Below are positions 47,892-59,800 of a stretch of DNA of 64,000 nt, in pieces. The stretch spans positions 46,829,257-46,893,256 of the forward strand of contig OX457031.1 in the NCBI GenBank assembly GCA_949752745.1. The letters are read 5' to 3'. Within the stretch, counting starts at the first letter, position 1. Each line of letters begins with the position of its first letter. This DNA comes from Protula sp. h YS-2021 (Eukaryota > Annelida > Polychaeta > Sabellida > Serpulidae). The translations under genes were made by a program, and so were the position numbers. The notes beneath the pieces were generated by a model. That model was not told the DNA's origin and did no database searches. It was given only the letters and a program-made list of their open reading frames with translations.

Positions 47892-50800
47892 GTGCGTGCT
47901 CATGTCGTCAAGGAAGCTTGGTCGTTTGTTTCATGATGGCCGCATGCCGTATGATTGTGTTCAGTAAGGTGGGGTGGGAGGGGGGGATTGCTCACAGTTG
48001 TATTGATTTCGGTAAGCCTAAACAGTGCACAAGAAAGGGAGAGAGCATTGAGAGAAGGTGGCCGTTGGTTTTCCTTAATACACTGTTGAAGCCTCGGGCC
48101 ATTGAGGTCTTTTCCATACATTTGTAAAATAGACAGTAAAATTACAGTAAAATTAGAATTGGTCTTTCCTTACAACGGACAAACTTTCAAAAAAAAAAAA
48201 AAAAAAAAACTTCGAGAGAATATCGCACATATTCAATTTCAGATCTTAAATTATCCCCCGTGAAAACGAGGGATATAGTTTTGAACTTTCGGTCTGTCCG
48301 TCTGACATTGACAAATTGGCGGACATTTGAAAATTGGCACTGGACTTAGCGTATATACGGCAGTCTCACGCGTCTACAGGCCACATTAATAGACAAATTC
48401 GTTTCAAATTTTGTACACGGCTTCTCTGGAACCTTCCGCAGTGCAGTGACCAAGAATTTTCGGGATTGGGCAAAAATTGACAAAATGGCGGACTTTTGAA
48501 AATTGGCACTGGACTTCGCGTATATACGGCAGTCTCACCCGCCTACAGGCCACATTAATAGATGAATTCGTTTCATATTTTGTACACGGCTTCCCTGGAC
48601 CCTTCCGCAGTGCAGTGACCAAGAATTTTCCGCATCGGGCAAAAATTGACAAAATGACGGACATTTGAAAATCGGCATTGGACTTAGCGTATATACAGCA
48701 GTCTCACGCGCCTACAGGTCACATTAGTACATTGATTCATTTCAAATTTTGTACACGGCTTCTCTGGAGCCTTCTGCAGTGCAGTGGCCAAGAATTTTCC
48801 GGATCGGAAAAAAATTTGACAAAATGGCGGAATTGGCACTGGACGTAGCGTATATACGGCAGTATCACGCGCCTACAGGCCACAAGAATGGATGGATTCG
48901 TTTCAAATTCTGCACACGGGTTCCCTGGGTCCTTCTGCAGTGTAGTGATCAAGAATTTTCCGGACGGGATTTGACAAAATGGCGGATTTTAAAAAATCGG
49001 CGCTGTACTTAGCGTACCTACGACAGTCTCACGCGCCTACTGGTTAATGGATTGATTCGTCTAAATGTTAGACACTACGTCTATCTATCCTTCCACTTTT
49101 AAATTTTGCGTAGTCAACACGCAAAGGCTTACACAAACCATATCCGTACTCCTCGAGACGTAGTCAAGTTTTGACATGTTTTTTTTTTAAATTAATGAGA
49201 TCACAAATTTTTAAAATATTTCTGACATTGGGTATGCAGATCGATAGGTTTCTTTTTCTGAGAGCTCGCTTTATGTTTATAATGGCGCAGAGTGTTTGAT
49301 TTTGCAGGTATTCTCGAGCTCACTTGATGGCCACATCATAAAGTGGGACTTCCGGGATGGCGTGAGGCTGCAGACACTAACGCTTGGTTCCCCGCTGACG
49401 GCGCTCTACAGCATTGGTGACAGCTTCGTGGCTGTCCAGAGGAAAGCTAGCAGTACGTCATAAAGTGTCATACGAGGTGTCTGTACCTGCGTGTCTGCTC
49501 GCGCGCCAGACCGTGTCTGGACTTTTGAGCAGCACTACGTCATAGCTTGTCATGCTGGGCATTTGTGTCCGTCTTTACTCCTTGCACGCCTAGTCATCTG
49601 TTGGCGTTATGCTAGCTGTGCGTCATAACGTCATGCCGTGACGTCAACACACACAAAGTCTTCCCTCTTCGTGCGCCGGGCCGTCTGTGTGCTTTATGGC
49701 ACGTCACAGATTTCACGCTGGGTTATTGAAGAGTTGATTGTGTTTGCGACGAAAAAAAAACATGGTACAATGAACGGAAATACATGCGAATCTCATGAAC
49801 TGTCAAGTTCTGCCATTCTCCCTTATTGTTGTAATTGTGGTTCTTATGTTAACTGTTGTGTGTAGGGACGCTAGCGGTGATGTTCCGGATGGGGAAGGTG
49901 GTGGAGAAGACGCGCGTCATCATGGACACAGTGAGCGACAGACAGCGTCACCTCGCCTGCGGCTGTCAGGTTAGTAAGTCACTAGTCAGGTTAGTCAGTC
50001 ACTAGTCATGTCAGTCAGCCGTCGGGACGGCTTCCACCACCCCGCCCATATGTAGTGTCAAATGTCTGGCTAAGTAGTGATGTGAAATTTGGGCATTGTT
50101 ATTGTAACTGGACGTCGGACATGCCGTTACTTGCTCACAAGACTAGAGGTATGCGGTCACGTGCAACCAGGACTGTGGGCTTGCGGTCACGTACACCAGG
50201 ACTGCGTGCGGTCACCTGTACCAGGTCTGGCGATTTGTGGTCACGCATACCAGGGCTGGCACCCTGCGTCACCTGTACCAGATCTGGCTACGTGTGGTCA
50301 CGTGTACCAGGGCTGGCAGCGTGCGTCACCTGTACCAGGTCTGGCTACGTGTGGCCACGTGTACCAGGGCTGGCAGCGTGCGGTCACCTGTACCAGGACT
50401 GGCAGCGGTCGTCACCTGTACCAGGTCTGGCTACATGTGGTCACGTGTACCAGCTTTGGCGGCGTACGGTCACGTATACCAGGACTGGCGGCGTGCAGTC
50501 ACGTGTACCAGGGCTGGCGACGTGCGGTCACAGGTGCCAGGACTGTAGTCGTCAGGTCACGTGAACTTCGTGTTATGTTTTAGGATGACGTAGTGGGCGC
50601 GGTCTGCGGGAGAACACTTCACGTGTATTCAGTTTCCACCGACAAACTAAAGAGGTACTTGCTCGTTTTATATTCATTGCCGAACTGAAAAGTACGTTGT
50701 TAAAATCACGCTCCTTCAAAGGCTAATTGAGTTGTCTGTTTTGGGCCTTAACTGCATATGGGTGGAAACCTTTATTCTACGCGAGCAACTGTTATTTTAT

Positions 50801-53800
50801 TACATTAAACTAAACACACAGTAAATGAGCTGTAGCATCCACAAACAAACTGAGAAAAAGGCCACTCCGTGACACCAGCACACGAACAGAAAAGCCCACT
50901 CGGTGACGTCAAGACACATCAACACACGAACAGAAAAGCCCACTCCGTGGCATCAAGATATAAACTGAAAAGCCCACTCGGTGACGTCAACACATCAACG
51001 CACAAACGAAAAAACCTACACCGTGACACTATCACACAAGCAAAAAAGAATTTGCAGGATTTAAAACGGAACAGTTTGGGAATGTATACGCCGCTCTTGT
51101 AAATAAGGGCAAGTGTTTATGAAAGAATTGCTTGTGTTTCTGGTCAGTCTTAATCACGTTACACTTGTTTGAATTACTCAGATTTTTAACGATACAAATC
51201 ACAGCTGAATTGTCTCAGCGTTGAGAGGAGGCGAGTTGAAGGTGGCTGATGTGAAGGCTGAAGCCATCACAAAACTACTGATTGCTCATCTACGCTAAAG
51301 GTTTACGTACGAAACTACGAGGCGCGTACAGAGCGCAGTTAAACTGAATGTTCAAAAATGACTGGGGCTGAAATATTCGTTGTCAATGTGGAATATTCAG
51401 TGTGTGAACAAGTTAACGACACTTATGTATCATATACGCCGCTAGCAGTGTCAGTGTGTTGTTGCAGTTACAAGCTGGAGAGTTTACACATACAAGTGGA
51501 CAGGAGTGTGGACAAGAAGCTGAACACGGCAATGACGTGCGTGGCGTGCCATCCGACGGAGCAGTGCATAGCCACTGGTGTCGTCACCGGCGTTATCGTC
51601 TTGTGGTGAGCAGCTCGCGGGCTGAAGGGGGGGGGGGGGGGGTGGGCGGGGGGGGGGGGGGGTAGATATTAGTTTGTGTTTGCGGAGTTAGATGTTCTTA
51701 GTACAGAAAAACTTGAGAAACTCCAGAAAAAGATAGTTGAAAGGTTAAAGGTAAATAGAAAACATGATATATACTTTGTAAATTAAAAAAAAACAGTCTA
51801 CAGTAGCTGTCTGCGAACACTACAATGACTTTGGAATGATGTTTGCGGGAATTTTGATCGTCCGTTGAAGATTAAGGAGTAGGTCAGTGTTTGTACTTGT
51901 AAAAAATTATAGGGAATTAGAGAAAATTATCGAAATATGACCAGTAGCCTGAGGGATGATAAGCGGCAGTAACCATGACGACTGTTCCGGGCAGGTACCA
52001 AGTTGGCAGACATGCGCAGCCGAAGAGGAGCTTGCGGAAATGGCACGTGCTTCCTGTGCAGGACCTTTGCTTCACTGCCTCGGGTAAGTGCCTGTGCCGT
52101 TCTCAGCGTGTGTTGATGTTTGAGGTTCGCACCTGTTGTCTGGCGGTCAGGAGTGTGTGTGGGGTTTGGTCAAGTCATCCCAATGCCGACTCAGCCCACT
52201 TTATTCAACTCATCCCGCTTTTTTCATATCAACTCAGCCCAGCCTGAAAGTCAACTCATCCCACAAACTAACTCAACCCAATAGCGAAATTTTTTATCTC
52301 CAGTTTTTTATCTTCAGTTTCAAACAATCACAGAAACCACACTGGCCTATGTTATATTGTAGCAAATTGCAGTTACACTCATATCTCGGGTACATAATCA
52401 TTAATGAGCTTTGAGATTATGAACAATTCGTGAGACAGGGAGAAATCTTTGAAATATGAATTGCCCTTGAGCTTAGCATTTCAACCGGACACCAAAATAT
52501 ATGGTCTGCCTTTTCATGTTTTGAATTGCATAAAATCACCGGAACAATGCTTGCCTTTGTGGCAAATTGCAATTGCGATGCGACCTCCAAAATATGTGAT
52601 CTGCCCTTTTGTTTTGAATTGCATAAAGTCACAGGATCCACGTTTGCTTTTGTGGCATTGTGGCAAATTCCAGTTGCAATCAGAATGGTAGCAATTTAAC
52701 TGGGCCTGGAAGGGTTCACGCGATTTGCTCAACCACGAGGCACGTGTTAGCACGATGAATGCTCAGCTGGCCTCAGAGGGTAAATTGCGACGTTCGCAAA
52801 ATAGCAAATATCGGACAGTTTCGGCGAAAATCACTCAGTATTGGGAGGAGTGCAGAACCGGATCCCACTAAGCTTCAAGGCTTTTGAAAGCAGTCGGTAG
52901 AATTTACGCGCTAAGTACCGACTGGCAAGAAACAAAACTGAAAAAAGTTGTGGTGTGTAAAAAATGGTGTGTGACATATCGTGGTTGTCATTATGAAAAG
53001 GATTGTGGTGTGTAAAAAGTGATGTCATAGATGTCATAGATTGAGTTTATTTAATAAAGTTTTGTTCCAGATAGAAATATTTCTTATTATTCCTTATCAT
53101 TTCCAAAAAAAAAAAAAAACTTCAAAAAATTAATGTGGGCTGAGTTGGTTGGTGGGATGAGTTGACTTTCAGGGTGGGCTGATTTGGTATGTAAAGTGGG
53201 ATGAGTTGACTGTCAGGGTGGGATGAGTTGGCATTGGATGAGTTGACCCAAGACCGTGTGTGTTGATGTTTCAGGTTCGTACCTGTTGTCTGGCGGTCAG
53301 GAGTGTGTGCTGCTCAAGTGGACAATGGGCTCGGACGTGCACGACACGAAGCCGCGCATGGGCGCTCCTATCTGCTCCATCAGCGTGTCACCCGACGGAA
53401 CCAAGTACGCCAGCTGCCACACGGACAACGGTAAGCCCCACACGTGTTCGCCATTTCACGTGCAAGCTGTCACACAGCGGTATAAGCCACACGTGCTCGA
53501 TATTTCACGTGCAAGTTGTCAGACAGCGGAAAGCGCCACACGTGCCGAGCATTGCACGTGCCCACTGTCATACAGCGATAAGCGACACACGTGCTGGACA
53601 TTTCACGTGTCTGCTTATAACTGCTATATTGTACTGTAGTACGCAAAAACTGCGTCAGTACTTCTTTGTAATACACGCATGTTACACGAATGTTTGTGAG
53701 AGGATTGGTCGCGCTTTGGACTTGACTGTTCAGGTTACAAGCGATTAGCCACTTAAGAAGTGGGCAAATCTGAAAGGGTTGACACTAGGCCTCATTCGTG

Positions 53801-56800
53801 GAAATTTGCTAGTGGTTGCGATGACATGTTTTGACATGTCTTGACGTGTTTTGGCAATCAGCCATCCAGGTGATGTCCAACGCCTTCCTGCTCGTGCAGC
53901 ACTTCCAGGGCCTCGCCTCGGCATTCCTAAAGCAAGGTGGCCGCACCATGCCGGCCGGTTTGACCTATGACCCCAGGACGGGCGCGTTAGTGACCAATGG
54001 CAGACCGGGGCACCTGCAGTTCTACAGCGTGGAGCATGACATGCATTTGTTCAGCGTAAGTGAGCCAGAGATTTTCTTAACAGTGAGAAAATCAAAGCGA
54101 TAGCGGGGTTATGGAGAGATTGATGGGGCAACAACTGGGGTTATGTGGCATTGAGAGACGGCAGCGGTGGTTATGTGGGAGTGAGTGAGGGGGGGGGGGG
54201 GCAGCGGGGGATATGTGGGAGTAAGGGGCGGCAGCGGGGGTTATGTACAGTGAGGCGGCAGCGGGAGTTAGGGAGTGAGTGAGGGGCGGCATTATTCCGG
54301 GAAATGGAAACCGGAAGTCCTTCCTGGTCAGACCTGCGAAACGCTGATCAGAAATCGTACGACAGTTATGTGTAATGTAGAAAGATGAGAAAGAAAGAAA
54401 ATTGAAAGTTGTTATGAATAAAGATTTTAAAAAATTGGAAAAAAAGAAGCTTTTATGTAGTGTATAAAATGAAAGTATGGAAAAAGAATGCGCGTACACA
54501 GTAAATAGATTTGGTGATTTTTCAGCTGGATATTGTGGGCCAGAATTATGTGTCCTCGGTCAGACCAGAGGAGCCTTTGATTGTGACGGAGATCGAGAAT
54601 GTGACGTTCACGGACGACGCCCAGTGGCTAGCAACCGTAGAGCGCCGCGACGACGGCGTGACGTCACCGGAAATGAAGCTCAAATTCTGGCACTACAACA
54701 GTGAGGAGCAAATGTACGTTCGCTCCATGTAACGCCCGTACACAGATCAATAGTGATGATGTATAAACTTGCTTTGAAAGCGAACCCACCCACCATGATT
54801 ATATACAACTCAAACCAATATATTCTTGTTGTAAAGCCGAAGTTAACTTCAGCAGTCGGTTAACAGAAGTGACAGTTGTAGTGGGCAGTATTTGCGATGT
54901 TTTGCTTTTTTTCCAGATTTGAGCTCAACACGAGCGTGGATCAGCCGCACACACTGCCGTCACACAGCCTGCGGTTCCGTCCCCGGCGGGCGGGCGCGAC
55001 GGACTCTTACATGGCCGTCACGACGAGCGCGGACGGCAAGTTCCGACTGTGGACGTCACGCTACGACACTGACGTTTTTCGTGAGTACGCCAGTGGGGGC
55101 CCCCCTATTGTGCCTGGTGGTGGGAACTATCCCTCCGTCGTTGAACTAAAAAACCAACCTCGTTGAAAAAGTTGCGGTAAAATGGTGCTATGTAGATGAC
55201 AAGTTATTTCTGCCAGCCTGTGGTGTTCCAGCTATGCGCCCGAAAGTCTAGGCAGTGCGCTTCGTTAAGTTGCAGTTTGTGAGAGTGGTTATAGCGTGGC
55301 AGTAGGGGTAGCGGAGTGGTTATAGCGTGGCAGTAGGGGTAGCGGAGTGGTTATAGCGTGGCAGTAAGGGTAGCGGAGTGGTTAAAGCGTGGCAGTAAGG
55401 GTAGCGGAGTGGTTATAGCCTGGCAGTAGGGGTAGCGGAGTGGTTATAGCGTGGCAGTAAGGGTAGCGGAGTGGTTATAGCGTGGCAGTAAGGGTAGCGG
55501 AGTGGTTATAGCGTGGCAGTAGGGGTAACGGAGTGGTTATATTGGGGCAGTAGGAGTATGGGAGTGGTTACAGCGTGGCAGTAGGGGTAGCGGAGTGGTT
55601 ATAGCGTGGCAGTAAGTGTAGCGGAGTGGTTATAGCGTTTCAGTAAGGGTAGCGGAGTGGTTATAGCGTGGCAGTAAGGGTAGCGGAGTGGTTATAGCGT
55701 GGCAGTAAGGGTAGCGGAGTGGTTATAGCGTGGCAGTAAGAGTAGCGGAGTGGTTATAGCGTGGCAGTAGGGGTAGCGGAGTGGTTATAGCGTGGCAGTA
55801 AGGGTAGCGGAGTGGTTATAGCGTGGCAGTAAGGGTAGCGGAGTGGTTATAGCGTGGCAGTAAGGGTAGCGGAGTGGTTATAGCGTGGCAGTAAGGGTAG
55901 CGGAGTGGTTAAAGCGTGGCAGTAAGTGTAGCGGAGTGGTTATAGCGTGGCAGTAGGGGTAGCGGAGTGGTTATAGCGTGGCAGTAAGGGTAGCGGAGTG
56001 GTTAAAGCGTGGCAGTAAGGGTAGCGGAGTGGTTATAGCCTGGCAGTAGGGGTAGCGGAGTGGTTATAGCGTGGCAGTAAGGGTAGCGGAGTGGTTATAG
56101 CGTGGCAGTAAGGGTAGCGGAGTGGTTATAGCGTGGCAGTAGGGGTAACGGAGTAGTTATATTGGGGCAGTAGGGGTATGGGAGTGGTTATAGCGTGGCA
56201 GTAGGGGTAGCGGAGTGGTTATAGCGTGGCAGTAAGTGTAGCGGAGTGGTTATAGCGTTTCAGTAAGGGTAGCGGAGTGGTTATAGCGTGGCAGTAAGGG
56301 TAGCGGAGTGGTTATAGTGTGGCAGTAAGGGTAGCGGAGTGGTTATAGCGTGGCAGTAAGAGTAGCGGAGTGGTTATAGCGTGGCAGTAGGGGTAGCGGA
56401 GTGGTTATAGCGTGGCAGTAAGGGTAGCGGAGTGGTTATAGCGTGGCAGTAAGGGTAGCGGAGTGGTTATAGCGTGGCAGTAAGGGTAGCGGAGTGGTTA
56501 AAGCGTGGCAGTAAGTGTAGCGGAGTGGTTATAGCGTGGCAGTAGGGGTAGCGGAGTGGTAATAGCGTGGCAGTAAGTGTAGCGCTGTGTTCTCCCAGGG
56601 GACAACGTGTGCTGGTCGTGCGAGAGCCAGGGCTACTACAGGAGCTTGGCGTGCGGCGCCTGTGACTTTGCACAGGATGGCTCCCTCCTCGCCGTCGCCT
56701 TCCGCACCACGCTGACGCTGTGGGAACCAGACAGCAACTCCCTGAGACACAGTCTGCCGCTAGGCCGCGACATCAGGTAACCCCGCCCTCCTGCACCGCT

Positions 56801-59800
56801 TATTCTATACGTGAAATAAGCACATGTGTACAGCAGTAAAAATCACTGCACGCTGTCAGAGCAGTGAGCGTAATCTCTGTGAAATTGGCTTTTATTGCAC
56901 ATTTATGTAGACTGACCTGTAACGGAACTTGTTAATTCCACAAAGAAGAAAACTTTCTCCAAATGTTGGGTTACCAGTAAACCTCTTGAAATTATAAATC
57001 CTGAATTTAAGTTTTGCGTGTTCGGTTATGAGTTCCGCTTGTATAAATAATCCGAGGAAGAGAACGCATTCAAATTGACAATAAGGAGTTCTTGATGTGT
57101 ATGGGACTGGCGACAGGTGGTGCAAAGAGAAGTGCTCTGTGGAGGTCATATGCTTTTCAGGCCACTGACCAGGTCATTTTTTCACTTCAGATTCTTGCAC
57201 TTTGCCGGCGGGAGTTGCGGTCATTACATACTCCTGGCTACCGACACAAGCATCTGCTCTTTGAATCTGCTCTCGTGTACGGGTAAGCCACGTGTGTATT
57301 TTGACTATATCTCCACGCGTGTGTTTGTAATGTGTCTGCTATCGTATGCGGGTAAGCCACGTGTGTATTTTGATTATATCTTCATGCGTTTGTTTGTAAT
57401 GTATCTGCTATCGTATGCGGGTAAGTCACGTGTGTGTTTGTGCTGTATTTCCTGTCATGTTCGGGTTGTTCATGTGCATGTTTGGGCTGTATCACCACTC
57501 ATGTACGGGTTGTTCATGTGTATGTTTGGGCTGTATTTTCACTCATGTACGGGTTGTTCATGTGCATGTTTGGGCTGTATCACCACTTATGTACGGGTTG
57601 TTCATGTGTATGTTTGGGCTGTATCACCACTTATGTACGGGTTGTTCATGTGTATGTTTGGGCTGTATCTTCACTCATGTACGGGTTGTCCATGTGCATG
57701 TTTGGGCTGTATCACCACTTATGTACGGGTTGTTCATGTGCATGTTTGGGCTGTATCACCACTTATGTACGGGTTGTTCATGTGTATGTTTGGGCTGTAT
57801 CACCACTCATGTACGGGTTGTTCATGTGTATGTTTGGGCTGTATCTTCACTCATGTACGGGTTGTTCATGTGCATGTTTGGGCTGTATCACCACTTATGT
57901 ACGGGTTGTTCATGTGTATGTTTGGGCTGTATCACCACTCATGTACGGGTTGTTCATGTGTATGTTTGGGCTGTATCTTCACTCATGTACGGGTTGTTCA
58001 TGTGTATGTTTGGGCTGTATCACCACTTATGTACGGGTTGTTCATGTGCATGTTTGGGCTGTATCACCACTTATGTACGGGTTGTTCATGTGCATGTTTG
58101 GGCTGTATCTTCACTCATGTACGGGTTGTTCATGTGCATGTTTGGGCTGTATCACCACTTATGTACGGGTTGTTCATGTGCATGTTTGGGCTGTATCACC
58201 ACTCATGTACGGGTTGTTCATGTGCATGTTTGGGCTGTATCACCACTTATGTACGGGTTGTTCATGTGCATGTTTGGGCTGTATCACCACTTATGTACGG
58301 GTTGTTCATGTGCATTTTTGGGCTGTATCACCACTTATGTACGGGTTGTTCATGTGCATGTTTGGGCTGTATCACCAGTCATGTACGGGTTGTTCATGTG
58401 CATGTTTGGGCTGTATCACCACTCATGTACGGGTTGTTCGTGTGCATGTTTGGGCTGTATCACCACTTATGTACGGGTTGTTCATGTGCATGTTTGGGCT
58501 GTATTGCCCCTCATGTACGGGTTGGTCATATGTATATTAGGGCTGTATCACCACTTATGTACGGGTTGTTCATGTGCATGTTTGGGCTGTATTACCCCTC
58601 ATGTACGGGTTGTTCATGTGTATGTTTGGGCTGTATCACCACTCCTCGCGTAACTCCTCGCGTGTGCTGGAAAGTTACGTGTGTGTTTGTGCTACATCTG
58701 ATGTCGTGTGCGGGAAAGAAGCTATGTGTGTGTATGTGTTGCATCTTCATGTACGGCTAATTCACGTGTGTTTTTGAGCTATATCTCCTCTCGTGTACGG
58801 GTAAGTCACGCGTGTGTTTATGTTGCATCTTCACTCATGTACGGGTAATTCACGCGTGTTTTTGAGCTGTATCTCCTCTCGTGTAGGGGTAAGTCTCTCG
58901 TGTGTACGTCGTTTAAGTGATTGAGCCGCATCTCCTCACACGTAATGTGCTTGTTTGTGTTACAGTTGAGTGGAGCGTGCCGTGGTGCGTGACTGCGATG
59001 GCGCCGTGCCCGCGTACCCACTACACCGTCGTCTTCACTGCCCAGCAGCAGCGTGAGTCATCCGATCTGTGCCCGCTCCCCCTACATGCCACAGAGTGTG
59101 GGGCGGGTACCGTACCTGCAGCATGGCCTCGCGAGTACATGTAGGGCTGGGTCAGTTCACCCGGGTTCCCGCTGGGGCTTAAAAACCCCAGGGCCAAAAC
59201 TTAACAATGATGTTACAGTATTATAATTTACTTTCTATATTCTGACGCATGTCTCTACTTACTTCACTGTGTGCGGCTTACAGTCTCCTAACGCATACCG
59301 TTTGACAAAGCTAAGATATTCGGATCACAAAATTTTGAGAGATGGCTATTTACTCGATGTTTCAACTATTTTTAAAACATTGGTGTTAAAGCGGATACTT
59401 TTTCTGCTCAACGGGCTGTAGAGCTGTTTCAGCGACATAGCATACTCATTGTTAATCAGCTCAGTATAACATTCAGAATACCTCCGAAGTACTGTCTATT
59501 ATAGCATCTAAAACTATACACGTGAATGCTTTCAATGGATATATAGTAACAATACTCATGGTAGGTACATAAAAGAGATATCTTGAAAGTATGGATCGCA
59601 GTTCGATATCTTAGTTTCACTGATATATCTTTTTGTCGAATTTAGCGAAAATGTTGGTACTGTGTCACCCGAAGACATTTATTTATTTATTTTATAACTT
59701 TGTTACGACCATTTGATTTTACTCGTTTTTTTTTTTTTTTTGAGTGAATGAGTTAAGTGTCAAAATCTTAAGCAAAGTCCTAAAACAACCCGAAGACAAA

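Noticed and set aside
50145..50565. CRISPR-like array
   Set aside because: Units are head-to-tail without unique spacers, in an animal intron; it is a minisatellite.
57117..58760. 547, 412 and 368 codon open frames
   Set aside because: They are created by the 44 bp minisatellite, which has no stop in any frame. Only the exon l part (57191-57282) is WDR75 coding.
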